From: Flavobacterium sp. Root901
Lineage (GTDB): Bacteria > Bacteroidota > Bacteroidia > Flavobacteriales > Flavobacteriaceae
Direction: 5' to 3'
NCBI RefSeq assembly: GCF_001429765.1
Contig: NZ_LMJB01000006.1
Span: forward strand, 186,001-250,000
Length of the DNA: 64,000 nucleotides
Positions 7,167-14,270 of this stretch are shown piece after piece. The notes under the pieces were generated by a model. It was not told the origin of the DNA, made no database searches, and was given only the letters and a program-made list of their open reading frames with translations. The translations under genes were made by a program, and so were the position numbers. Position 1 is the first letter of the stretch; every line of letters begins with the position of its first letter.

Positions 7167-7272
7167 TTTGTCATTTCGACGGAGGAGAAATCTCCGCAAG
7201 TAGCTCCGTACAGAAAATCTCCAATCTTTGTCGAGTTTCTCGCGGAGATTTCTCCTCCGTCGAAATGACAAA
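7167..7272. repeat. 106-bp perfect-arm palindromic element, copy A
   Basis: Arms of 31 bp (7167-7197 and 7242-7272) are exact reverse complements around a 44-nt centre. A second full copy with the same central words (AAGTAGCTCCG, CAATCTTTGTCGAG) is at 49502-49603. The two copies differ inside the arms by a G-to-A change that is compensated by C-to-T in the opposite arm. It lies in the 435-bp gap between the 155-aa gene and thrC. The rest of 6938-7372 holds a related GACGTCGCTCGGCCTGAC patch and no gene. Confidence 0.9.
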
Positions 7273-7372
7273 CTGTATGTTAATGCTTTGCGTGGGCTTC
7301 GACGTCGCTCGGCCTGACAAACTTTATAGTTTTTATTTATTTTTTTATCAAAAATTATCTAGATAGTGTGAA

Positions 7373-7840
7373 TCATTTCCAAAATTCCCACCAACTTTTT
7401 TGTTTACCTACGTTAGCTTCTGATTCATCATCCATCAAGTTAATAGTAACACTTCCAATTTCATCGACTTCCCAAATGGTTGCAGTTGCTATCTCTATTG
7501 AATTTAAATTTAAGAATGTTTCTATTTTTTGATTTAAATATTCATCCGTAAGATTTTCATCTTTTTTGGCTCTGCTTAATGAAATAATTGATTTGTCATC
7601 ATTTTCAATTCGTTTCATTCTTTCTGCTAACACTACTAAAATATCTTTAGAATAGGTTGAAACAGCATTTTTAGGAATATTATAATCATCATCAAAATGA
7701 AAATAATCAGAAACAAGAATCGAGAAAAATTGATTGTCCCTTTTATCGAAATAAAATATTTCAGAAATTCTTTCTTCTGGCTGGCTGAAACCAATTTTTA
7801 ACCAATTTTCAATTTGCTCTTCTTTTGTTATTTCATCCAT
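7373..7840 (-). CDS. hypothetical protein between thrB and thrC, 155 aa
   Basis: Unknown acidic protein lying 11 bp downstream of thrB on the same strand, hence presumably transcribed with the thr operon although it is not a threonine enzyme. It has no signal peptide or membrane helix. The N-terminal part (KEEQIENWLKIGFSQPEER, then IFYFDKRDNQFFSILVSDYF) faintly resembles UPF0158-type proteins; the C-terminus ends in a tryptophan-rich SWWEFWK tail. Neither is enough for an assignment. The ATG at 7840 is used; an in-frame ATG two codons downstream (7836-7834) is also possible. Confidence 0.65.
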   Translation of the reverse strand: MDEITKEEQIENWLKIGFSQPEERISEIFYFDKRDNQFFSILVSDYFHFDDDYNIPKNAVSTYSKDILVVLAERMKRIENDDKSIISLSRAKKDENLTDEYLNQKIETFLNLNSIEIATATIWEVDEIGSVTINLMDDESEANVGKQKSWWEFWK

Positions 7841-7851
7841 AATTCAAGAAA

Positions 7852-8772
7852 TTACAAAATTCTTACCCCATCCGGATTAATCTTCGAAACGTGAATTTCA
7901 TATGGTAAATTCATTTTTTCGTATACATCGCTCATGGCTTTGGCGATTTGGTCGGCTGTTTCTTTTCCTTTGCTTAAAGCAAAAATCGACGGACCAGAAC
8001 CTGAAATTCCAGAACCTAAAGCACCATTTTCTAAAGCCGTTTGCTTGATTTGGTCAAATCCCGGAATTAAAACACTTCTTAAAGGTTCTACGATTTCATC
8101 GTGAAGCGAACGGCCAATCAAATCGTAATCTTTGGTGTAAAGACCAGCAATCAATCCGCCTACATTTCCCCATTGCATAATGGCGCTTTTTAGGGAAACC
8201 GTTTGTTTTAAAACCGAACGCGCGTCAGAAGTTTTTAACTCAATTTGAGGATGAACCACCGTAGCAAACAATTCTTCCGGACTATCGATTCTGATAATGT
8301 CCAGTGGAGCATAACTTCTTACCAACGTAAAACCGCCTAAAAGGGCAGGAGCAACGTTGTCTGCGTGAGCGTTTCCGCTGGCTAATTTTTCGCCCTGCAT
8401 GGCAAACTGTACCAAATCTTTTCGCGAATACGGTCTTCCTAATAATTCATTAATTCCGAAAACCGCTCCGGCAGAACTTGCCGCACTGCTTCCGATACCG
8501 CTTCCGGCTTTGATGTTTTTATAAATTTCGATTTCAAATCCAAAATCCAACTCGTCTAAAGTTGCCAACATCGCCAAAGCTGCAACACCCGAAACATTTT
8601 TCTCCGTTTCAAGCGGTAAATCGGCACCCACGATTTTAGTAATCCGTACTCCTTTTTGATCTGATTTCCGAACGATCATTTCGTCACCCGCATTGTCTAA
8701 GCAAAGTCCAAGTACGTCAAATCCGCACGAAAGATTTGCGATTGTAGCGGGACAGAATAATTTTATTTCCAT
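7852..8772 (-). CDS. thrB: homoserine kinase
   Basis: GHMP-family kinase that phosphorylates L-homoserine with ATP to give O-phosphohomoserine, the substrate of ThrC (306 aa). The ATP-binding glycine/serine loop (KAGSGIGSSAASSAG, about residues 88-102), the N-terminal PATIANLSCGFD motif and the C-terminal third GHMP motif (GALGSGISGSGPSIFAL) are all present, and the length is normal for the family. It is the second enzyme gene of the minus-strand thr operon, 148 bp after thrA. That gap is filled by a hairpin-forming word repeat, and the unknown 155-aa gene follows 11 bp downstream. Confidence 0.96.
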   Translation of the reverse strand: MEIKLFCPATIANLSCGFDVLGLCLDNAGDEMIVRKSDQKGVRITKIVGADLPLETEKNVSGVAALAMLATLDELDFGFEIEIYKNIKAGSGIGSSAASSAGAVFGINELLGRPYSRKDLVQFAMQGEKLASGNAHADNVAPALLGGFTLVRSYAPLDIIRIDSPEELFATVVHPQIELKTSDARSVLKQTVSLKSAIMQWGNVGGLIAGLYTKDYDLIGRSLHDEIVEPLRSVLIPGFDQIKQTALENGALGSGISGSGPSIFALSKGKETADQIAKAMSDVYEKMNLPYEIHVSKINPDGVRIL

Positions 8773-8775
8773 TTT

Positions 8776-8921
8776 TAAGGTTCTGAGGTTCTAAGATGCT
8801 AAGATTCTAAGGTTTCTTTGCAACTTATTGTTTTTAAGTTTCTAAGGTTTTGAGATTCTAAGATGCTAAGGTTGTTTTGAAAAAAACTCAGACCCTTAGC
8901 ATCTTAGAACCTTAGCACCTT
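8776..8921. repeat. ctaagg/ttc word repeat with 15-bp inverted arms between thrA and thrB
   Basis: Tandem variants of a roughly 9-bp word (TTCTAAGAT / GCTAAGGTT) occupy 8776-8815 and 8836-8873. Their reverse complement occupies 8888-8921. The arms 8857-8871 and 8894-8908 are perfect 15-bp complements with a 22-nt loop. It lies inside the thr operon in the thrA-thrB gap and could affect message processing or downstream expression. Confidence 0.75.
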
Positions 8922-11368
8922 TATATATTACCTATTCGAATTACATCTGCAAAAATTCCTGAAGCTGTAACTGCTGCACCGGCTCCGGCACCTTTTATTA
9001 ATAAAGGCTGATCTACGTAACGATCGGTGTAGAAAAGCACGATATTGTCTTTTCCTTCCAAATTGTAAAACGGATGATCTTTTGGAATAAACTGAAGACC
9101 AACGCTAGCTTTTCCGTTCTCGAATTGTGCTACGTATTTTAATCTTGAATCTTTGGCTAAAGCTTCTTTATAAATGTTTTCAAAATGCGATGCATGTTTG
9201 ATTAAAGAGGCAAAGAAATCTTCGTTGTTTGTTGTTTCCAGACATTCTGCCGGTAAAAACGATTCATTTGCAATGGCATCAATATCCATTTCGTAACCGC
9301 TTTCGCGAATTAAAATCAGGATTTTACGGGCCACGTCGATTCCGCTAAGGTCAATTTTTGGATCCGGTTCAGTAAAACCCTGAACTCCGGCTTCTTTTAC
9401 CACATCGTGGAAAGAATTGTTTTCATCAAAATTGTTGAAAATAAAGTTTAAACTTCCAGATAAAACTGCCTGAATTTTATGCACTTTATCACCGGATGCG
9501 ATTAAGTTTTTTACGGTATCAATAATTGGTAATCCTGCACCAACATTTGTTTCAAACAAAAACGGCGCATTATATTGGCGTGATAAGCTTTTTAATTTTT
9601 TATAATTGTCGTAAGCAGAAGAACAGGCAATTTTGTTGCAGGTTACAACGGCAATACTTTCTTTTAGGAATTTCTCGTACATATCAGAAACGCTTGCATT
9701 TGCTGTGATATCTACAAAAATGCTGTTGCGTAAATTCAGTTCTTTGGCCCGGGCGATAAATTCTGTTGCAATTGCAGCTTCTCCTTTATCTAAAGTCGAC
9801 TGCCAGTCTTTTAAGGAAATTCCATCTTCATCAAAAAGCATTTTTCTTGAATTGGACAAAGCAATTACGCGAACATTAATTTTTAAAACCTCTTTTAAGA
9901 ATTTCTTTTGGTTGTGAATCTGCTCGATGAATTTTTCGCCTACATTTCCAACTCCCATCACAAATAAATTGAGCTGTTTAGTATTTTCTTCAAAGAAATT
10001 CTCGTGCAGCGTATTCAGTGCTTTTTTAACGTCTCTTTCGTTTATTACAGTCGAAATATTACGTTCAGAAGCACCTTGCGCAATGGCACGGATATTCACG
10101 TTGTTTTTTCCTAAAGTGCTGAACATTCTTCCGCTCAAACCCTGATGGTTTTTCATGTTTTCGCCCACCAAAGCAATAATGCAAAGGTCTTTTTCTACAT
10201 AACAAGGATCGATTTTGTTTTGTGCAATTTCGATTTCAAAAGCCCTGTTAATCGCAGCTTCGGCGTTATCAGCATCAGAATTTAAAATTCCGATACAAAT
10301 AGAATGTTCCGAAGAAGCCTGAGTAATAAAAATTACATTGATTTTTTCCTGAGACAATACTTCAAACAAACGTCGGGAAGAACCCGCAACACCAATCATT
10401 CCCGGACCTTCAAGAGTAACAAGCGAAATATTATTAATATGGCTGATTCCTTTTACGACTGTATCTTTTGTTACAACATGATCAGAAATTAAAGTGCCTT
10501 CAGCTTCCGGTTCAAAAGTATTTTTAATTAAAATCGGAATATTTTTTCTTAAAACCGGCTGAATCGTAGGCGGATACAAAACTTTAGCACCAAAATGAGA
10601 CAATTCCATTGCCTCCTGGTACGAAATATTCGCAATTGGCTGTGCTTGTTTTACGATTTTCGGGTTTGCCGTAAACATTCCGTTTACATCAGTCCAGATT
10701 TCAAGTTGTTCGGCATCAATTGCTCCGGCGATAATTGCCGCTGTATAATCAGATCCGCCGCGGCCGAGAGTTGTCGTGATTCCGTCAAGAGTCTGTGCAA
10801 TAAATCCGGGTAAAATATTAATCCTAGATTCATTCTGCCCAAAATATTCCTGAATTAAATTATTAGAAATTTCAAAGTTTACCGCCGCTTTTCCGTAGTT
10901 ATGATCTGTTTTAATTAATTCACGACTGTCTTTGTAAAGAGCTTCTTTATCAGTTTGCTGAAAAGCCTGCGCAATAATATAAGACGAAAGCAATTCTCCA
11001 AAACTTAAAATAGTATCAGCAGTTCTTGGAGATAATTCGCCTAAAAGGAAACAGCCGTCTAATAAAGTTTCTAAATGATTGATGATTCTTTTTACATGGC
11101 TTAACAAACTGCTTTGCTCGCTTACCGGAATAAGTTCTTTAAGAGTGTCAAGGTGTTTTTTCTCTATTTCAGCAACAATTTCCCTAAAACCTTCGTCGTT
11201 TGCCGCTGCTTTTGCTGCTGCAGACTGCAGTAAATCTGTTACTTTGCTAAGTGCAGAAACTACAACAACCAGTTTGTCGCTTTTGGCTTTTTGATTAACA
11301 ATTTCGAGAACGAGTTTTATATTTTGAGCATTGGCAACCGAAGTTCCGCCAAATTTTAATACTTTCAT
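8921..11368 (-). CDS. thrA: bifunctional aspartate kinase / homoserine dehydrogenase
   Basis: Fusion enzyme of 815 aa that catalyses the first and third steps from aspartate to homoserine. The aspartokinase domain starts at once with MKVLKFGGTSVANAQNI (KFGGTS is the family motif) and continues to about residue 290 (LGRGGSDYTAAI, SHFGAKVLYPPT). Two ACT-type regulatory segments follow (about 310-450, including NISLVTLEGPGMIGVAG and LCIIALVGENM). The homoserine dehydrogenase half starts at LNLFVMGVGNVGEKF and carries the conserved GSLNFIFN and EAGVQGFTEPDP motifs. Feedback inhibition by threonine is usual for this architecture. It is the first enzyme gene of the thr operon, preceded by a Thr/Ile-rich leader ORF 186 bp upstream. 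Confidence 0.97.
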   Translation of the reverse strand: MKVLKFGGTSVANAQNIKLVLEIVNQKAKSDKLVVVVSALSKVTDLLQSAAAKAAANDEGFREIVAEIEKKHLDTLKELIPVSEQSSLLSHVKRIINHLETLLDGCFLLGELSPRTADTILSFGELLSSYIIAQAFQQTDKEALYKDSRELIKTDHNYGKAAVNFEISNNLIQEYFGQNESRINILPGFIAQTLDGITTTLGRGGSDYTAAIIAGAIDAEQLEIWTDVNGMFTANPKIVKQAQPIANISYQEAMELSHFGAKVLYPPTIQPVLRKNIPILIKNTFEPEAEGTLISDHVVTKDTVVKGISHINNISLVTLEGPGMIGVAGSSRRLFEVLSQEKINVIFITQASSEHSICIGILNSDADNAEAAINRAFEIEIAQNKIDPCYVEKDLCIIALVGENMKNHQGLSGRMFSTLGKNNVNIRAIAQGASERNISTVINERDVKKALNTLHENFFEENTKQLNLFVMGVGNVGEKFIEQIHNQKKFLKEVLKINVRVIALSNSRKMLFDEDGISLKDWQSTLDKGEAAIATEFIARAKELNLRNSIFVDITANASVSDMYEKFLKESIAVVTCNKIACSSAYDNYKKLKSLSRQYNAPFLFETNVGAGLPIIDTVKNLIASGDKVHKIQAVLSGSLNFIFNNFDENNSFHDVVKEAGVQGFTEPDPKIDLSGIDVARKILILIRESGYEMDIDAIANESFLPAECLETTNNEDFFASLIKHASHFENIYKEALAKDSRLKYVAQFENGKASVGLQFIPKDHPFYNLEGKDNIVLFYTDRYVDQPLLIKGAGAGAAVTASGIFADVIRIGNI

Positions 11369-11554
11369 TTTTGATATTTTTTAATAAGGTGCAAAGATTT
11401 TGAGTAACAAAGTTCAAAGGTTATCAACTATGAACTGAAACTGAAAAACTGTGTCTTCTTTTTCTTTTTGTAAATGTTTTTCATGTATCCAATACCTTTC
11501 TTCTTTTAAGAAAAAAGTATAGATAATCTGGATTATATGTAAAAATGTATACCC
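11369..11554 (-). promoter_or_regulatory. candidate attenuator region between leader ORF and thrA
   Basis: The 186-nt gap holds competing AU-rich stems on the minus strand. A GUAUA ... UAUAC pairing enclosing AUAAUC/GAUUAU ends directly before UUUUUU (terminator-like, about 11510-11553). An alternative hairpin uses the same UAUAC bases as its left arm (AUACUUUU ... AAAGGUAU, about 11492-11520). The stems are weak and found by eye; alternative pairing next to a Thr-codon ORF is nonetheless what attenuation requires. Confidence 0.4.
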
Positions 11555-11563
11555 CTAAGGGGT
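11551..11563. repeat. 13-bp palindrome over the leader stop codon
   Basis: ACCCCTAAGGGGT is a perfect palindrome around a 3-base centre, covering the last Thr and Pro codons and the TAG of the leader ORF. It would form a short strong hairpin exactly where a ribosome finishes or stalls. Confidence 0.7.
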
Positions 11564-11659
11564 AGTTGTAGTTGTAGTAGAAATTGTGGTAACAGCAATT
11601 GCAGCTTCTGTTTGAGCTGTAATAATTGCAGATTGATATTTTATGCTGTTACTTTTCAT
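11555..11659 (-). CDS. thrL: thr operon leader peptide (34 aa, Thr/Ile-rich)
   Basis: Short ORF translated by hand from the ATG at 11659 to the TAG at 11555. It gives MKSNSIKYQSAIITAQ followed by TEAAIAVTTISTTTTTTP. Ten of its 34 residues are Thr and five are Ile, with six consecutive Thr codons just before the end. This is the signature of a transcription-attenuation leader such as E. coli thrL, where scarce charged tRNA-Thr or tRNA-Ile stalls the ribosome. A consensus -7 box lies 11 nt upstream of the ATG, a palindrome covers its stop, and thrA begins 186 nt further on. The leader character is read directly from the sequence; the mechanism is inference by analogy. Confidence 0.85.
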   Translation of the reverse strand: MKSNSIKYQSAIITAQTEAAIAVTTISTTTTTTP

Positions 11660-11670
11660 TTTTGATTTTT

Positions 11671-11678
11671 CAAAATTA
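11671..11678 (-). promoter_or_regulatory. -7 box of the thr operon
   Basis: TAATTTTG on the minus strand fits TAnnTTTG and would place transcription start around 11666-11668, just before the leader-peptide ATG. No clear -33 TTG is seen. In 11679-12032, up to hutH, I found no gene; a weak TTG-16 nt-TAAATTTA pair at 11998-12024 may serve hutH. Confidence 0.6.
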
Positions 11679-12032
11679 CAGCTTTTTATAAAAGTTAAAA
11701 ACCTAAAAAGCCTTTTTGCGAATATTTTAATAATTCAAATCCTTAGATTTCAATATTGAGCATTTGTTAAAATTAGATATGTTAAGTTGCCGTTTTGACA
11801 GATTTCAAGGTGCGATTTTAAGAAATAAACCAAAGCTGAGCATCTTTTTTGATATGAAATTATGTGATTTTAAGTTAAAAACCTCCTGAATTACAGCTTT
11901 GTTTTGTATGATTATTATTGTGAAATAATTAAAATGGTTAAATCTGTTCTGTTCAAATTTTAATTATTGTGATAAAATGTTGCTTTTTAATATTGATTTG
12001 TTGAATTTTGACATCTTAAATTTAAAAATGTC

Positions 12033-13547
12033 ATGAGAGAAATCCATTATATTAGTACTGAAACCATAACTTTAGAAACACTGCACGAGATTTTAGCAAA
12101 TGATAAAATGCTTGAGCTGTCTGAAGAGGCAAAGGTCAATGTTCAAAAATGCCGTGATTATTTAGATAAAAAAATGGCATCGCATACTGCGCCTATTTAT
12201 GGAATTAATACCGGTTTTGGATCTTTATATAGTGTAAAAATCTCCAATGAAAACTTATCAAAACTTCAGGAAAATTTAGTTAAATCTCATGCTTGCGGAA
12301 CAGGAGAAGAAGTTCCGTCCGAAATTGTAAAAATGATGCTGCTGCTTAAAATCCAATCTTTAAGCTACGGACATTCCGGTATTCAGTTAATTACACTGCA
12401 GCGTTTGGCAGATTTTTATAATAACGATATTCTGCCTGTAATTTATACACAAGGTTCACTTGGAGCTTCGGGAGATTTAGCACCTCTGGCTCATTTATCT
12501 CTTCCTTTAATAGGAGAAGGCGAAGTTTATTTTGAAGGTAAAAAAGTGGCTGCGGCCGAAGTTTTAAAACATTTCAACTGGCAGCCGATTGTTTTACAGT
12601 CAAAAGAAGGTTTGGCATTATTAAACGGAACACAGTTTATGAGTGCTTACGGAGCACACATTTTAATTAAAGCTTATAAATATTCATATCTGGCAGATTT
12701 AATCGGAACAATTTCGTTAGAAGCTTTTGACGGAAGAATTGAGCCGTTTAACGAATTGATACATTATATACGTCCGCATAAGGGCCAGATTGTAACAGCG
12801 CAGCGCATAACAGAATTTTTGGACGGAAGCGAAATTATCGTTCAGGAAAAGAAACATGTTCAGGATCCTTATTCTTTTCGCTGCATGCCGCAGGTTCACG
12901 GTGCTTCAAAAGATGCGATTGATTATGTTAGAAAAGTATTTAAAACGGAAATCAACTCCGTTACAGATAATCCAAATATATTTATTGAGGCGGATCAGAT
13001 TATTTCCGGTGGAAATTTTCACGGTCAGCCTTTAGCACTGGCTTTAGATTTTATGGCAATTGCGCTGGCAGAATTAGGAAGTATTTCTGAAAGAAGAACC
13101 TACCAGTTAATTTCAGGGTTACGTAATCTTCCTGCTTTTTTAGTAGATAATCCGGGATTGAATTCCGGTTTTATGATTCCGCAATACACCGCAGCAAGTA
13201 TTGCAAGCCAGAACAAGCAGCTGGCAACTCCGTCAAGTATTGACAGTATTGTTTCCAGCAATGGTCAGGAAGACCATGTAAGTATGGGAGCTAACGGAGC
13301 AACAAAAGCCTTACGAATTTTAGACAATTTAGAGCGTATTTTAGCAATCGAATTACTGAATGCTTCACAGGCAATTGCTTACAGGGAGCCTTTAAAATCA
13401 AGTGATTTTATCGAAATGTTCCTCAGCAGTTACAGAGAAGTCGTTCCATTGGTTAAAGAAGACAGAATTTTACATATAGATATTGAAAATACAGTTTTGT
13501 TCCTAAAGAGTTTCCAAATAGAAAACGATTTGTTAACAATGGCTTAA
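12033..13547 (+). CDS. hutH: histidine ammonia-lyase
   Basis: MIO-dependent aromatic amino acid lyase that deaminates L-histidine to trans-urocanate, the first step of histidine degradation (504 aa). The self-forming MIO tripeptide is A145-S146-G147 in GSLGASGDLAPLAHLSLPLI. The catalytic tyrosine lies in PIYGINTGFG (Y57), and H86 in KSHACGTG together with the glutamate in NGQEDHVSMG fit the histidine-type lyase rather than Phe/Tyr lyases. Other hut genes are not adjacent, so urocanate processing must be encoded elsewhere. It is followed 48 bp later by the phosphate-transport pair, which has its own promoter. Confidence 0.93.
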   Translation: MREIHYISTETITLETLHEILANDKMLELSEEAKVNVQKCRDYLDKKMASHTAPIYGINTGFGSLYSVKISNENLSKLQENLVKSHACGTGEEVPSEIVKMMLLLKIQSLSYGHSGIQLITLQRLADFYNNDILPVIYTQGSLGASGDLAPLAHLSLPLIGEGEVYFEGKKVAAAEVLKHFNWQPIVLQSKEGLALLNGTQFMSAYGAHILIKAYKYSYLADLIGTISLEAFDGRIEPFNELIHYIRPHKGQIVTAQRITEFLDGSEIIVQEKKHVQDPYSFRCMPQVHGASKDAIDYVRKVFKTEINSVTDNPNIFIEADQIISGGNFHGQPLALALDFMAIALAELGSISERRTYQLISGLRNLPAFLVDNPGLNSGFMIPQYTAASIASQNKQLATPSSIDSIVSSNGQEDHVSMGANGATKALRILDNLERILAIELLNASQAIAYREPLKSSDFIEMFLSSYREVVPLVKEDRILHIDIENTVLFLKSFQIENDLLTMA

Positions 13548-13549
13548 CA

Positions 13550-13576
13550 TTGTAAAATATTATTGAAGTAATTTTG
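13550..13576 (+). promoter_or_regulatory. promoter of the DUF47-pit operon
   Basis: TTG at 13550-13552 and TAATTTTG at 13569-13576, spaced 16 nt apart, match the Bacteroidota -33/-7 pattern. The predicted 5' leader is about 15 nt. It shows that DUF47-pit can be transcribed independently of hutH. Confidence 0.6.
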
Positions 13577-13595
13577 CACTATCAAAAATATAAAA

Positions 13596-14240
13596 ATGTC
13601 AATAAACAGTATTTTCCAATTTTTAGTGCCGAAAGACAAGAAATTCTTTCCACTTTTTGAAGAGGCTTCAAGCAATTTAATTGAATTAGCTTCTAACTTA
13701 CACGAAGCTGTAAACCTTCCATTGAAAGAAAGAGAAATTCTTTTTCAAAAAATTGACGAATTAGAACAAAAAGGAGAAGACATTACACGTCAGACCAATT
13801 TAGAGTTAAGCAGAAACTTTATCACTCCATTTGACAGAGAGGATATCCATACATTAATTACTTCTATTGATAACGTTGCCGATTACCTTCACGGTGCGGC
13901 AAGCCGTATGAGATTGTATCAGGTTGATAAGATTACAAAATCTATCAGAAAAATGACTGAAATCAATCTTGAAGCTTGTCAGAATATTGACAGCGCAGTT
14001 AAAGAATTAAGAAATCTACAGAATTTTAAAATCATTAAGGATGCTTGTGCCAGAATTAACAAACTGGAAAACAAATCTGATAATGTATATAACAAAGCAG
14101 TTTTTGAAATTTTTGAAAACGAAACAGACGCTAAAAATATTATTAAATATAAAGAAGTGTTATCTGTTTTAGAATCAGCAACAGACAAATGTAAGAGTGT
14201 TGCGAACATACTGGAATCTATTTCTGTAAAACATTCTTAA
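13596..14240 (+). CDS. DUF47 family (PhoU-like) phosphate transport accessory protein
   Basis: All-helical cytoplasmic protein of the DUF47/PhoU-like family (214 aa). In many bacteria it is encoded directly before a Pit-type phosphate transporter and is thought to regulate it. Visible hallmarks are the repeated amphipathic helices and the conserved DREDIHTLITSIDNVADYL segment (about residues 84-102), which in PhoU-like proteins provides acidic metal-binding residues. The pit gene starts 30 bp downstream, so the two form an operon. The start is the ATG 20 nt after a consensus -7 box. Confidence 0.9.
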   Translation: MSINSIFQFLVPKDKKFFPLFEEASSNLIELASNLHEAVNLPLKEREILFQKIDELEQKGEDITRQTNLELSRNFITPFDREDIHTLITSIDNVADYLHGAASRMRLYQVDKITKSIRKMTEINLEACQNIDSAVKELRNLQNFKIIKDACARINKLENKSDNVYNKAVFEIFENETDAKNIIKYKEVLSVLESATDKCKSVANILESISVKHS

Positions 14241-14270
14241 TTCAATTTTTCATTCTGAAGTTATAATTTT

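Noticed and set aside
8921-11368. Many 60-95 codon open frames opposite thrA
   Set aside because: Shadows of a long, well-conserved coding region on the minus strand.
11998-12024. hutH promoter
   Set aside because: TTG-16 nt-TAAATTTA has the final G of the -7 box wrong; too weak to list as a feature.
12033-13547. Tyrosine or phenylalanine ammonia-lyase
   Set aside because: KSHACGTG and NGQEDHVSMG fit the histidine lyase pattern; the known Flavobacterium tyrosine lyase differs in these segments as I remember it.
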